Positions 8,905-22,192 are shown, counted from the stretch's first letter. The stretch: DNA of 64,000 bases from Arthrobacter cheniae (GCF_003602275.1 NZ_QZVT01000006.1:1-64000), one strand, 5' to 3'. Notes: generated from the sequence alone by a model not told the origin. Numbers and translations: made by a program.

Positions 8905-9882
8905 GTGAAGCCGGTAACGCTCTCGGTCGTCGTTCCGATGTACAACGAGGAGGACGTGCTCGAACCATTGTTCAGCCGTCTGCGACCGGTCCTCGACGGC
9001 CTTGGCGTGCCCTACGAGGTCGTCTGCGTCGATGACGGCAGCCGTGACTCCACGGCCCGGCTCGTCCAGGTCTTCCAACAGGGATGGAACGAGCTCCGTC
9101 TCATCCGACTCCTGCGCAACAGCGGTCACCAGGCCGCGATCACTGCCGGGATGACGTCCGCCGAGGGCGCCTACGTGGTCACCATCGACGCAGATCTCCA
9201 GGATCCCCCCGAGGCCATCGCGGCGATGCTCGCAACGGCGGTCAACCAGGGCGTCGACGTCGTCTACGGCGTCCGATCCGACCGTTCGACGGATTCCTTC
9301 TTCAAGCGGAATACCGCCGCCGGCTACTACTGGCTGATGCGCAAGGTGGCCGGTCCGCACGTACCGTCCAACGCCGGCGACTTCCGGCTCGTGAGCCGGC
9401 GGGTGCTGGACGCCGTCAATGACCTTCCACAGGAAGGACGCGTCTATCGCCTCATCATCCCGTGGTTCGGGTTCCCGAGTGCCACGGTGACCTACGAACG
9501 GGAACGCCGGGTGGCGGGAACGTCCAAGTACCCGGTGGCGAAGATGATCCTGCTCACCACAGAGAGCATCGTCACCTTCTCCGGCGGTCCGCTGCGATTC
9601 GCCACTTGGCTCGGCGTCCTCAGCGCGCTGCTGTGCGTGCTGGTAGGCGTCTTCGTCTTCTTCGGAGTCCTCACGGGGCAGACCGTGCCTGGCTGGGCAT
9701 CCACGGTCCTGATCGTGGGCGCGATCGGCGCGATCCAGCTGTTCTGCCTCGGCATCCTCGGCGAATACATCGGCAGAATCTTCTCGGGCACGCTCAATCG
9801 TCCGCTGTACCTGATCGGCTACGACAGCAGGAAGGCCGCCGAACACTTGCCTATCCAGCGCGCGAAGGACGACGCCGCCTAG
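8905..9882 (+). CDS. Polyprenyl-phosphate glycosyltransferase (GtrB/DPMS-like)
   Basis: A 325-residue membrane-anchored GT2 enzyme. Motifs: LSVVVPMYNEEDVLEPLF at the N-terminus, CVDDGSRDST, then IDADLQDPPEAI at about residue 95, which is the DxD-type site of the dolichol-phosphate mannose synthase family. Two C-terminal membrane helices (about 233-257 and 266-290) are followed by GEYIGRIF, a GtrB hallmark. The GTG at 8905 is chosen because AAGGAG lies seven bases upstream and the protein then starts as the family does. It is divergent from the YfhO-like operon and probably supplies a lipid-linked sugar to one of the GtrA or GT-C-like proteins nearby. Confidence 0.9.
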   Translation: MKPVTLSVVVPMYNEEDVLEPLFSRLRPVLDGLGVPYEVVCVDDGSRDSTARLVQVFQQGWNELRLIRLLRNSGHQAAITAGMTSAEGAYVVTIDADLQDPPEAIAAMLATAVNQGVDVVYGVRSDRSTDSFFKRNTAAGYYWLMRKVAGPHVPSNAGDFRLVSRRVLDAVNDLPQEGRVYRLIIPWFGFPSATVTYERERRVAGTSKYPVAKMILLTTESIVTFSGGPLRFATWLGVLSALLCVLVGVFVFFGVLTGQTVPGWASTVLIVGAIGAIQLFCLGILGEYIGRIFSGTLNRPLYLIGYDSRKAAEHLPIQRAKDDAA

Positions 9883-9962
9883 TCGTTTCCGGGCGACGAC
9901 GGATCGCTGCAGGCCGGCCCCCGCCGTCGGGCGGCGGACGACCTGTCAGCTCCGACGACCTG

Positions 9963-10688
9963 TCAGCTCCTAAGGCGTGCGACGACGTCGGCGACGTCGC
10001 CGTCCATGACGACCTGGCCGTGCTCCAGAAGGACACCCCGCTTGCACACCCTCGACACGAGATCAAGGTCATGGCTCACCACCACGAGAGTCTTGCCTGC
10101 AGCACCGAGTTCCTTGATCTTCGCCAGGCACTTCTTCTGGAACGGCTCGTCCCCGACGGCCAGGATCTCGTCGATGAGGAAGATCTCGGGGTCGGTATGG
10201 ATGGCGACGGAAAAAGCGAGGCGGAGGTACATGCCGGAAGAGTAGAACTTCACCTCGGTGTCGATGAACTGCCCGATTTCGGAGAAGTCGAGGATGCTCT
10301 CGAAGCGCTCGTTGATCTGGTCCTCCGTCATCCCCAGGATGGCCCCGTTCAGATACACGTTGTCGCGGCCGCTGAGGTCCGGGTGGAATCCGGCGCCGAC
10401 CTCGATCAGGCCCGCCACTCTCCCCCGTGTCTGCACCGTGCCGCTGTCGGGCAGCATGACGCCCGAGATGTGCTTCAGCAGGGTCGACTTGCCGGAGCCG
10501 TTCAGACCCAGCAACGCGACGGCCTCCCCCTGCTCGACCTGCAGGGAGACACCGTTGAGGGCGTGAAACTTTTGGGCGAGGTCGCCCTTGCGGCCCTTCA
10601 CGATCCACACGAAGGCTTCCTTGATGGATCGGGTATGCCGGAGCACGAACTGCTTGGAGATCGACTGTACGTCGACTGCGATGGCCAC
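9963..10688 (-). CDS. ABC transporter ATP-binding protein (polysaccharide export, Wzt/TagH type)
   Basis: A 241-residue ATPase with Walker A LLGLNGSGKST (about residue 60), signature YSSGMYLRLAFS (about 149) and Walker B IFLIDEILAVGD (about 168), followed by the H-loop SHD. The GMYLRLAF variant of the signature and the GAGFHPDLSGRDNVYLNG stretch are specific to the Wzt/TagH/RfbE group, which exports lipid-linked polysaccharide. It lacks the extra C-terminal carbohydrate-binding domain of some Wzt proteins. The permease gene lies five bases upstream. Context with Glf and GlfT2 suggests the cargo is a galactan-containing polymer. Confidence 0.92.
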   Translation of the reverse strand: MAIAVDVQSISKQFVLRHTRSIKEAFVWIVKGRKGDLAQKFHALNGVSLQVEQGEAVALLGLNGSGKSTLLKHISGVMLPDSGTVQTRGRVAGLIEVGAGFHPDLSGRDNVYLNGAILGMTEDQINERFESILDFSEIGQFIDTEVKFYSSGMYLRLAFSVAIHTDPEIFLIDEILAVGDEPFQKKCLAKIKELGAAGKTLVVVSHDLDLVSRVCKRGVLLEHGQVVMDGDVADVVARLRS

Positions 10689-10693
10689 TGGTC

Positions 10694-11587
10694 CTACAAC
10701 TCCTGTGCGAATCGGCCCTCAAGGCGCCGGAAGGTGAATTGTCCTGCAAGGATCACCACGAGGGCGATGCCCAGACCTATCGGCGTCCAGACGTCGAGCA
10801 GGTTCGGCGGAACCACCAACAGCGGGTCGGTACGCGGACTGCTCGTCGTCGGCATCCAGAAGGCGAAGTGGAACAGCTCAACGGCGATCGTGAGCGGGTT
10901 CGTCTGGTAAATCGTGTGCAGCACCTGCGCGGTGCCGGCGCCGAAGGCGTCGAACAAGCCGTCGCGCACCATGACCCACGAGTAGAGGACGGGCGAAGCC
11001 CACGTGGCGATCATGAGTAGCATGTCGACGAAGTTCTCGGAATCGCGGAAGTAGACGTTCGCCGCACCGAAGAACAGACCGAGACCTACCGCCAGCAGCG
11101 TGACGATCGTAAATCCGACCACCGCCGCTGCTATCTGCACGAACCCGGGAGACCATCCGCCGATGAAGCAGGCGACCAGCAGCACGAGCAGTTGCGGCAC
11201 GAAATGAACAGCAGAGACCCAGACGGACGCAATCGGGAAGAGTTCGCGTGGAAGGTAGATCTTCTTGATCAGCCCGCCGTTGCCCACGATCGAGCGCGCC
11301 GCGTTGCCGAGCGCCTCGTTGAAGTAGTTGATGAGAACGATGCCCGAGAACAGGTAGATCGGGTAGTTCTCGGTGTTCCGGTTCATGCCGAGGAAGATTC
11401 CGAGCGCAAACCAGAACACGACGAACTGCACGCCCGGTTTCACATAGGACCAAAGGAGACCAAGGACGGAGCCCCGGTACCGTACCTTCAGCTCCTTCGC
11501 GACTAGCAGGCGCAGGAGATACCGCGAACGGAGGACATCCCGCAGGCCGCCGCCGAAGCCCGGCGTGGTCAGCTCAGCACCGGCCAC
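10694..11587 (-). CDS. ABC transporter permease (polysaccharide export, Wzm type)
   Basis: A permease of the ABC-2 group with about six membrane helices. The N-terminal amphipathic part LLRLLVAKELKVRYRGSVLG is the typical start of Wzm/TagG proteins. I place the start at the GTG at 11587, two bases past the stop of the GlfT2 gene, giving 297 residues, the usual family length; a longer reading to 11710 only runs through GlfT2 in another frame. It forms the exporter with the ATPase at 9963-10688, and the run Glf-GlfT2-permease-ATPase reads as a synthesis-and-export operon on the minus strand. Confidence 0.88.
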   Translation of the reverse strand: MAGAELTTPGFGGGLRDVLRSRYLLRLLVAKELKVRYRGSVLGLLWSYVKPGVQFVVFWFALGIFLGMNRNTENYPIYLFSGIVLINYFNEALGNAARSIVGNGGLIKKIYLPRELFPIASVWVSAVHFVPQLLVLLVACFIGGWSPGFVQIAAAVVGFTIVTLLAVGLGLFFGAANVYFRDSENFVDMLLMIATWASPVLYSWVMVRDGLFDAFGAGTAQVLHTIYQTNPLTIAVELFHFAFWMPTTSSPRTDPLLVVPPNLLDVWTPIGLGIALVVILAGQFTFRRLEGRFAQEL

Positions 11588-11588
11588 G

Positions 11589-15112
<3,524 letters not shown>

Positions 15113-17173
15113 TTACCATTCGGTCGCAGCAATCAGCTGCTCGTAGAAGTAGGGGCTCAACGTCTGCGCGTATGTAGCAGTCAAATGATTATCGTCCAAG
15201 TAGACGCGCACGTTACCGATGACGGACGGGCATGTGCCACCAGAACAGATGTATTCATTGAGGTCCATTGTTGCGAGACCGGGCGTGGCTGCTGCCAGCT
15301 GCTCGATCGGGGAGACCTCGCTCATGTCCCGAATCTCATCCTCGGGAACGTTGCACTCCTCGGCTGATTCTCCGTGCTCCTCGACGCATTCCATCATGTT
15401 GCGATCGAAACGTGGATTGTCTCTAATCGCCACCATTGGAACTCCCTGAGCCATCAGCGCCATCGCTCCCTGCGTGAATCCGCCAGCAAGCAGCTCGTAG
15501 GGCGGTTCAGGTATCGAGTAGGTCCCCGTGGTGAACACGAGATCTGGATCGATATCGAGTATGTAGTCAGTCGCCTGTGCATTCCGCTCGTTGCAGTCTT
15601 CGCTTACTTGCTCCACGTAGCCGACGTACTGACACCCCCCCTTGATAAGCGCCACCAACGCCCAGTTGTTCTGTTCGGCCAGAGGCTTCATCGCGGCCAG
15701 CCACTGCTGAACGTGACTATTTCCTACTGCGACGATTGTCCGAACCGGATCCTCTTGATCGACGATGACTGAGCACCCTAAACCCTGTAGGGAGGGCGCA
15801 TCAGTCGAGAATCGGTCAATACATGGAGTCAGAATGTTGGCGTAATCTCGGCTCGCAGAGCTGACCGCGGGGATCAGGGGGGCATCGGTGTCGGCTTGGT
15901 CGACATAGCCGACTTCGAAGATGCTCGCTCCCGGATTGTTTCGGTCCACCTGCGAAGCGATTTGCTCGGCTTCAATCTGTAGTCCTCGCTGCCATCCGGT
16001 CAGGGGTGCGGCAACCAGCGCGACACACACGGCCAGCACGATCACAGCGCGCCGACGACGACGGTCAGCCCATGCCAGGGCCCGCATCGGCCGCTCGACG
16101 AAGCGCATCGTCAGGTAGGCCAGGACAAGCGACACCGCGATTACGATCAGACCGCCCACGAGGCCCGGCGACGCCCTGTCCTGCCAGATCAGTGCCAGCA
16201 CCAGGACAGGCCAGTGCCACAGGTACAGCGCGTAGGACAGGTCGCCTACCCGCACCAAGGGCTTCGAGGACAGGAAACGGTCGACGCCGAAGGGGCTCGC
16301 GGTCTGCCCCGCGATGATCACGAGCGCGGCGGCAAGGAGTGGCCAGAGCGCCACGTATCCCGGGAACTGACCCTGGACGTCGAGCAGGAAGCCACCGCTG
16401 AGCATTGCCGCAAGACCCACCCAACCGGCCACGACCTTCAAGAAGCGTGGCAGGCGGATGAAAGGAAGAGCCAGCGCGAGCAAGGTGCCGACGGCGAATT
16501 CCCATAGCCGGGCGCGCGTGTCGAAGTAGGCATATGCCTGGTTCGTGGAGGTCTCCCAGACGGAGAAGGAGAGTGAGCCCATGAACAGCGCGCCGAACAC
16601 GAGCAGGACGACGCCGCGAAACTTCAGCTGGAAGCGGCGCGCCAGCAGGGCGCTGGCGAGAAACAGCAACGGCCACAGGATGAAGACCTGGCCCTGGACG
16701 GAGAGGGACCAGAAGTGTTGCAGAGGACTTGCGAGGCTGTGGTCATCGGCGTAATAGTCGACGGCGTTGGAAGCCAGGATCCAGTTCTGCGCGTAAAAGA
16801 GCGAAGCCCATGCCTGCTCGATGATGTCCTGCCACCGGGACTGCGGAACGAGCAGGTAGGTCGCTCCGAGGGTCGCCAGAATGACGACGACGACGGCGGG
16901 TAGAAGCCGCTTGAACTGGTGCAACCAGTGCCGAGCGAGATCGAGCGGCTTCCCCGACTCGACCTTGCGGAGGAAGGACAGGGCCAGGAGGAAGGCGGAG
17001 ATCAGCAGGAAGACGTCGACGCCGCCGGAAACCCGTCCGAACCACACGTGGTACGTCACGACCATCAGCACGGCCAGAGCGCGCAGTCCCTGCACTTCGG
17101 GTCTGAAACCCCGATCTGCGGCAATGACTCCACTACGTGGAGCAACCACACGACTCGATTCAACGACCGCCAT
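15113..17173 (-). CDS. Acyltransferase 3 with C-terminal SGNH domain (OafA type)
   Basis: A 686-residue protein. The N-terminal half has about 10-11 membrane helices with acyltransferase-3 features: FRPEVQGLRALAVLMVVTYH with its catalytic-region His, GGVDVFLLISAFLL, and HFWSLSVQGQVFILWP. The C-terminal part is an extracytoplasmic SGNH domain with VAVGNSHVQQW (block I, GNSH in place of the commoner GDSH) and a closing DDNHLTATYA (Asp-x-x-His). Such proteins move acetyl or other acyl groups across the membrane onto surface sugars or peptidoglycan. The position beside galactan genes suggests polysaccharide O-acylation, which is inference. Confidence 0.9.
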   Translation of the reverse strand: MAVVESSRVVAPRSGVIAADRGFRPEVQGLRALAVLMVVTYHVWFGRVSGGVDVFLLISAFLLALSFLRKVESGKPLDLARHWLHQFKRLLPAVVVVILATLGATYLLVPQSRWQDIIEQAWASLFYAQNWILASNAVDYYADDHSLASPLQHFWSLSVQGQVFILWPLLFLASALLARRFQLKFRGVVLLVFGALFMGSLSFSVWETSTNQAYAYFDTRARLWEFAVGTLLALALPFIRLPRFLKVVAGWVGLAAMLSGGFLLDVQGQFPGYVALWPLLAAALVIIAGQTASPFGVDRFLSSKPLVRVGDLSYALYLWHWPVLVLALIWQDRASPGLVGGLIVIAVSLVLAYLTMRFVERPMRALAWADRRRRRAVIVLAVCVALVAAPLTGWQRGLQIEAEQIASQVDRNNPGASIFEVGYVDQADTDAPLIPAVSSASRDYANILTPCIDRFSTDAPSLQGLGCSVIVDQEDPVRTIVAVGNSHVQQWLAAMKPLAEQNNWALVALIKGGCQYVGYVEQVSEDCNERNAQATDYILDIDPDLVFTTGTYSIPEPPYELLAGGFTQGAMALMAQGVPMVAIRDNPRFDRNMMECVEEHGESAEECNVPEDEIRDMSEVSPIEQLAAATPGLATMDLNEYICSGGTCPSVIGNVRVYLDDNHLTATYAQTLSPYFYEQLIAATEW

Positions 17174-17371
17174 AAGAAGCTTTCTGGGTAGACACGTTGA
17201 CTGATTCTACCGGGAACACCTGCCAGGGCCCGGCACGTGGGTCGGGTCACCGCGCACGCTGCGGTACCCGCGGTCACCGCGCCGGACGTTGTCCACATAC
17301 CTCAGCCACCGAGCCCGCTCACCCGCGATCCGCTCTAGCCTCGAACCCAGTCATCACCTCTGGAGGCATCT
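17174..17371. other. Divergent promoter region
   Basis: A 198-base region between the acyltransferase and the FHA/FtsK gene, which are divergent. No distinct promoter pair is clear to me. A GGAGG at 17361-17365 serves the GTG start at 17372. Confidence 0.4.
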
Positions 17372-20300
17372 GTGGATCTGCACGTCACGCTCGCCTCCGC
17401 ACCGCCGGTGGCCTTCCCCGTGCGGGAGATCGTCGTCGACACCACCACGATCCCTACCGGCGCGGCATTGGTCGAACGGCTGCAGGTGGCCGGCTACGCC
17501 GGCCCCTTCACGGTCGACGGGACGCCGCTGGGCGCTATAACTCCATACGGCGCTGCTTTCCCGCCGGGCTCGGTCATCGTGTCGGGTGAGCCTGAGCGCC
17601 CTTCCAAGCGGACACGGCTCCCCCATCTGGTGTTCGTGGTCCACTCCGGACCCGACGCCGGCCAAGTGGTTCCGCTGACGCGCGGTAGTTACACCATCGG
17701 TCGTGCCTCGAACGACATCATCGTGTCCGATCCAGGACTCTCCCGCGACCACGCGCTTCTGACGGTAGGTGAGGACTCGATACTCATCGAAGACCTCGGA
17801 TCGGTGAACGGTTCGTTCGTCGATGGTGAGGCGATCACCGAAGCGTCGATCAGCGTCTCATCCTGCCTTCGGTTCGGAGCCAGCCGATGCAGTGTCGCAC
17901 TGGTCGACGAGCAGGGCTGGATACCAGGGGTACCGCAGGAGATCCTCGAACCCGTGCCTGTAGGTTGTGAGTTACCGAAGCGGCCCTCGAAGATCCTCGT
18001 GCTCACGGCCCTCCTCCCGTTGGTGCTCGGCGTCGTCCTCGCGTTGACGACCGGTATGTGGTTCTTTTTGGCTTTCAGTGGCCTGTCTGCGGTCACCGGA
18101 CTCGTTCCCCTCCTTACCTATCGCCGCAATTTCATCGGCTTCACCGCAGCTCTGAAGGACTCTGCCGAGCACGATCGATGCCGACGCATGGTGGCAACGC
18201 CCGATCCCGGGCAATCCGCTCTGGATGCTCTTCGCACTGCGGACCAGCCGTCACCGGCGGATGCTCCGACAGGACAGCCTCGGCCGGACGTGATCCTCCT
18301 CCGGCTCGGCACGGCCCACCAGCCTGCGTGCGTGTCCGTCGAGCGGGCCGACAATACGTTTGCACCTCCGCTCCTTCGTGATGTGCCCCTCCTTCTGTGC
18401 AGCCCGCCCTCAGAACGCGGTGGAACCACCGCGTTCACCGTCGCGGGCGAACCCGACGCGGTGCGGGGGCTCATGCGTGCGCTGCTGCTTCAGGCCGCTC
18501 ATCCTCGCTCGGGAACACCGCGCGTGGTGTGCTGGGGAGCGGCGTACGATCTCCCTCACCACGCCCGGTTCCTGCCGAACGTCCTTCTCACGCATGACCC
18601 CGACGTGCTCGCGCAGCTCGCCCGTCAGGCAGGGGTGCTCCTCGTCTTCCACGTCTCGGACGATGTCCCGGAACTCGTTGGAGCGTCGACGGTGGTTGCG
18701 GTGCGTTTCCTGCCAGGAGATCGGGCGACACCTGGACCGTCAGCGAGCATCGCGACGGGGGAAGAGTCCTGCCTGATGCTCAGCGCCGCTACCGCCCTGG
18801 TGCGTCTCGACGGAATCGAGTACGAGGCCATCCCTGATGGAGTTTCGGAGAGGACATTCGAGCGCACAGCACGCGCCCTGGCACGTACAGCCGTCAAGAC
18901 CTCGCCCTCTACCCACCGCCGGAACGACGCGGCTGCTGGGGCCGCGCCCCACAGCCTTCCACCCGCATCCGCGTCGATGTGGTCGGGAGACTTCTCTCCG
19001 GACACGCTACGCAGCCTTGTTCCGGACCAGTGGGCACATGCTGACCCCGAGCGTCCGACGGCGCACCTGGGCCGATCGGCGGCCGGGCCCTTGTCGATCG
19101 ACCTCGTCAAGGACGGGCCTCACCTCGTGGTGGCCGGCACCACAGGCTCAGGAAAATCGGAGTTCCTCAGGACCCTTGTGCTCGGTCTCGCTCTGAACCA
19201 GCCACCGGAACACTTGACGTTCCTTCTGATCGACTACAAGGGCGGGTCCGGGCTCGGCGCGCTCGCGTCACTTCCGCACTGCGTAGGTACTCTGACCGAC
19301 CTGTCCTCCGAATCGACAGCTCGAGCCCTCACCTCTCTCCGCGCCGAGTTGCGACGCGGGGAGGCACTGTGCGCCGCATCCAGCGCGGATGACCTCGACG
19401 CGCTGCGTCGCGTGTCCCCATCCTCCTGCCCTCCGCGACTGGTAGTCGTTATCGACGAGTTCAGGATCCTGAGTGATGATGTGCCGACGGCGGTTTCCGA
19501 CCTCATGAAGATGGCGGCACTTGGTCGCTCCCTGGGCGTCCATCTGGTGCTGGCGACACAGAGAGTGCAGGGAGCGGTCACTCCGGACCTGCGTACGAAC
19601 ATCACATCGTCGATTCTCCTGCGGGTCCAGACCGCGATGGAATCGCACGACCTATTGGGTTCCGGCGTGGCGGCCGCCATACCGGTCGAATGTCCGGGAA
19701 GGGCCTATCTGCGTCGCGGCGCAGAGGTGCCGATCGCCTTCCAGATCGCCACCTCGTCGAGTCTGCCTGTCCCCACTGACACGCCTGGGTGGCAGGACTT
19801 CGCCACTTACCTCGGTGCGCAGTCGTCGTCGGTGCCCCATCGGAGCGACACGCATCTGGTCGATCCCCGCTCGGCTTCCCATGAAGGCTCGAACCCCATA
19901 GCACTCCCTATCGGATCTAGGACTACAGCGACCGCACCAGGACCGGGGTCGAAGGGCAACATCCTCGAGCGGGCGGTGGCAGCACTCGTCGATGTCGCCG
20001 GCGGTTCTGGCGTCGACCGACCACGCCGGCCCGTTCTGGCGCCCCTGCCCGCACTCCTCACGTCCGCGGCTTGTCGTGCATTCCCGCCGGTTTCCGCGCC
20101 CGGCACCGAGGGCTCGTCCGCCTTGAATAACCCGGCAATCGCCCTCGGCGTGATCGATCTGCCGGAGCGCCAGGACCAGAGGAGCCTCGATTGGCATCCT
20201 GGTGAACACTCCCACCTGGCTCTGGTCGGTCTCTCCGGGAGCGGTGCAGCCGAAGCACTGGCCACCGTGATCAGGGGCCTGCCTGCAGCCGATCCCGACA

Positions 20301-21562
20301 TCCACCTGTACCTCCTCGACGGGGACAGGACCCTGGCGGACTGTGCAGCGGGACCACACGTCGGGGCATACGTCGAAGCCGGTGAGTCCAAACGGGCCGC
20401 GCGTGTCCTCGAGCGGTTGGCAGCGCTGCCAGCTCGACGGTCCGACCGAACAACGTGCATCGTCCTGGCTGTCACGGGCTGGGGACGATGGTGCAGCCAA
20501 TTCCGGCAGGGTCGCCTGGCGCGTGCGGAGGAGGACCTGCACGCGCTCATCCGTGACGGTGCCGGCTGCGGGGTGACCGTCCTCATCGACGGCGACCGTG
20601 AATTGACCGCGTCACGGTTTTTCGCCCTGATCCCGAATCGGATATATCTTCCCCTCGGGGCACATCAGGAGACCACGATGACATGGCCGAAGCTGCCGCC
20701 TGTAGACGCCGCGATCGGCCGGGGCTTTGCTCAAGGCCCTGTCACGGGCGCCGCGGGTGACGGAATATGTCAACTCGTCATCAGCTCCTCAGCCGGGGAC
20801 GAACCGGTGATCGCCCCCGCCCTTTCGCCCTTTCCCGTCTACCCCCTGCCCCGGTCTGTCAGCGCCGACGAGTTTCAGGCCGCGCTGTCGGGACTCGGTG
20901 CCGCCGGCCTGGACGGGATGACACTTGCCCTGGGCCTGCACGGCGACGATCTGCTGCCCTATTGCGTCGCGCTCCGTAGTGGCGAGGTCTTCCTCCTCCT
21001 GGGGCACGCGGCGTCAGGGCGGACGAACGCGCTGAGCGTGCTCCGAAGCTCGGCCGCTCGTCTGCTGCCTCGCCCGAACCTGCTGGCACCGCCGAATGGT
21101 GTTTCGGTGTCGGAGGCCACGACGTACTGGCGTGGGGTGTCCGAGAACCCGTCCGGCGCCGACCTGCAGAGCTGCCTTCTCCTGGTGGACGACGCCGACC
21201 AGCTGCCGGCCGACGTGCAACAGAAGCTGTCGGGGCTCGTCGCCCGGGGAGCTGCTGCGGTATTGGCAGCTGCGCCCAGCGCCTCGCTGATGACGCGCGT
21301 GCCCCTGTCGCTGCAGGCCCGAGGGACGGGGCGCGGCCTCATCCTTTCCCCTCAGTCGTCGGCGGACGGCGACTTCCTCGGGGTGCGGCTGGACCTTGAC
21401 GCGGCCGGGATACCCGGACGGGGACACGCCTGCGGACCGTTCGGCGTGAAGGAGGTGCAGATCGCACATGCTCCTTGTGACGTGGGCGGATCGTCGACCG
21501 CGATCCACGCACTGCGGCCGATTCCTACAGCATTCTCTCGGGGGCGGCCGTCCGCACCGTGA
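17372..21562 (+). CDS. FHA-domain FtsK/SpoIIIE ATPase (EssC/EccC-like)
   Basis: A 1396-residue protein with the domain order of a type VII secretion ATPase. An N-terminal part holds an FHA domain (about 100-160: YTIGRASNDIIV, LSRDHA, SVNGSFVDG), then two membrane helices (about 208-255), then three ATPase modules. The first has an intact Walker A GTTGSGKSEF (about 589) and Walker B LVVVIDEF (about 690). The second (GLSGSGAAEA, about 952) and third (GHAASGRTNA, about 1209) lack the lysine, the usual degenerate state of EccC modules 2 and 3. Fused FHA is a feature of EssC. No WXG100, EccB, EccD or mycosin gene is near, so partners must be encoded elsewhere. The GTG start has GGAGG upstream. Confidence 0.87.
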   Translation: MDLHVTLASAPPVAFPVREIVVDTTTIPTGAALVERLQVAGYAGPFTVDGTPLGAITPYGAAFPPGSVIVSGEPERPSKRTRLPHLVFVVHSGPDAGQVVPLTRGSYTIGRASNDIIVSDPGLSRDHALLTVGEDSILIEDLGSVNGSFVDGEAITEASISVSSCLRFGASRCSVALVDEQGWIPGVPQEILEPVPVGCELPKRPSKILVLTALLPLVLGVVLALTTGMWFFLAFSGLSAVTGLVPLLTYRRNFIGFTAALKDSAEHDRCRRMVATPDPGQSALDALRTADQPSPADAPTGQPRPDVILLRLGTAHQPACVSVERADNTFAPPLLRDVPLLLCSPPSERGGTTAFTVAGEPDAVRGLMRALLLQAAHPRSGTPRVVCWGAAYDLPHHARFLPNVLLTHDPDVLAQLARQAGVLLVFHVSDDVPELVGASTVVAVRFLPGDRATPGPSASIATGEESCLMLSAATALVRLDGIEYEAIPDGVSERTFERTARALARTAVKTSPSTHRRNDAAAGAAPHSLPPASASMWSGDFSPDTLRSLVPDQWAHADPERPTAHLGRSAAGPLSIDLVKDGPHLVVAGTTGSGKSEFLRTLVLGLALNQPPEHLTFLLIDYKGGSGLGALASLPHCVGTLTDLSSESTARALTSLRAELRRGEALCAASSADDLDALRRVSPSSCPPRLVVVIDEFRILSDDVPTAVSDLMKMAALGRSLGVHLVLATQRVQGAVTPDLRTNITSSILLRVQTAMESHDLLGSGVAAAIPVECPGRAYLRRGAEVPIAFQIATSSSLPVPTDTPGWQDFATYLGAQSSSVPHRSDTHLVDPRSASHEGSNPIALPIGSRTTATAPGPGSKGNILERAVAALVDVAGGSGVDRPRRPVLAPLPALLTSAACRAFPPVSAPGTEGSSALNNPAIALGVIDLPERQDQRSLDWHPGEHSHLALVGLSGSGAAEALATVIRGLPAADPDIHLYLLDGDRTLADCAAGPHVGAYVEAGESKRAARVLERLAALPARRSDRTTCIVLAVTGWGRWCSQFRQGRLARAEEDLHALIRDGAGCGVTVLIDGDRELTASRFFALIPNRIYLPLGAHQETTMTWPKLPPVDAAIGRGFAQGPVTGAAGDGICQLVISSSAGDEPVIAPALSPFPVYPLPRSVSADEFQAALSGLGAAGLDGMTLALGLHGDDLLPYCVALRSGEVFLLLGHAASGRTNALSVLRSSAARLLPRPNLLAPPNGVSVSEATTYWRGVSENPSGADLQSCLLLVDDADQLPADVQQKLSGLVARGAAAVLAAAPSASLMTRVPLSLQARGTGRGLILSPQSSADGDFLGVRLDLDAAGIPGRGHACGPFGVKEVQIAHAPCDVGGSSTAIHALRPIPTAFSRGRPSAP

Positions 21563-21947
21563 ACTCGAGGACCCGCTTCGAGAACAGCAGGACGATCACG
21601 ACGGCAGCAGGAACCATGAGCAGGAAGCCGACGATCGGGTTCCCCGACGAGAAGTAGGGAAACGAGAGGATAACAAGGAACAGCTGGACCACGAGGGATG
21701 GCGAACGCGGCCACCGGAAGCCGCCCGCGAGCTTCACCGCCAATGCGCCCAGACCTGCGGCCACCAACAGCAAAAGCACCGCCATGAAGACCGAACCACC
21801 GACCGAGACAGGCTCCGCGCTGAAGATCGTGACCACCGACGCTGCTGCAAGCAGCGCGAGCGCCACCGATTCGAGCCCCAGGATAGCGGCGATGACGAGG
21901 ACGCCCCGCGGGCGCTGGGGATGCTGGGTGACAGGATCAGGGACCAC
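21525..21947 (-). CDS. Small polytopic membrane protein, unknown
   Basis: A 140-residue protein with four predicted membrane segments (about residues 15-40, 50-74, 83-100, 104-124) and short polar ends. I recognise no family motif. Its last 38 bases overlap the end of the convergent FHA/FtsK gene. Composition and codon use look like the neighbours, so it is probably a genuine chromosomal gene. Confidence 0.65.
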   Translation of the reverse strand: MVPDPVTQHPQRPRGVLVIAAILGLESVALALLAAASVVTIFSAEPVSVGGSVFMAVLLLLVAAGLGALAVKLAGGFRWPRSPSLVVQLFLVILSFPYFSSGNPIVGFLLMVPAAVVIVLLFSKRVLEFTVRTAAPERML

Positions 21948-22192
21948 TCTCGAACCCTACCCGACTGCCCAACGGCGTCACATGCCGGTTCAGGATGACG
22001 GTCGTGCTGTGACACAACCCTCACCCTGCTTGCCAATTAGACCTGTAAAACCCTTGTTTACCCGTGGGTAACGTGACAGCCTTAAAAGCAGTGCAAATCG
22101 GGGGGCCGAGATCGGCCCCCTTTACTATGAGCCCCCTCGTGAACGTTTTCACAGAACGCACGTGTGTGAGGTCGAAGGAGAATGTGATCACC
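21948..22192. other. Divergent region upstream of whiB1
   Basis: About 245 bases between the minus-strand membrane gene and whiB1. It contains a G-rich inverted repeat (22101-22120, listed separately) and the ribosome site GAAGGAG at 22174-22180. Promoters for both genes are expected here, but none is clear enough to name. Confidence 0.45.
22101..22120 (+). promoter_or_regulatory. GC-rich hairpin in the whiB1 leader
   Basis: A perfect inverted repeat: GGGGGCCG at 22101-22108 pairs with CGGCCCCC at 22113-22120 around AGAT, followed by TTT. It lies 73 bases before the whiB1 start. It could be a leader terminator/attenuator or a protein-binding site; a functional choice is not possible from sequence alone. 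Confidence 0.5.

Noticed and set aside
9925..9970. Direct repeat of GACGACCTGTCAGCTC next to the ABC ATPase stop.
   Set aside because: Only two copies, partly coding; looks like a small local duplication without further structure.
9462..10910. A 482-codon plus-strand open frame.
   Set aside because: It starts inside the glycosyltransferase in another frame and runs antisense through the ABC ATPase; no ribosome site.
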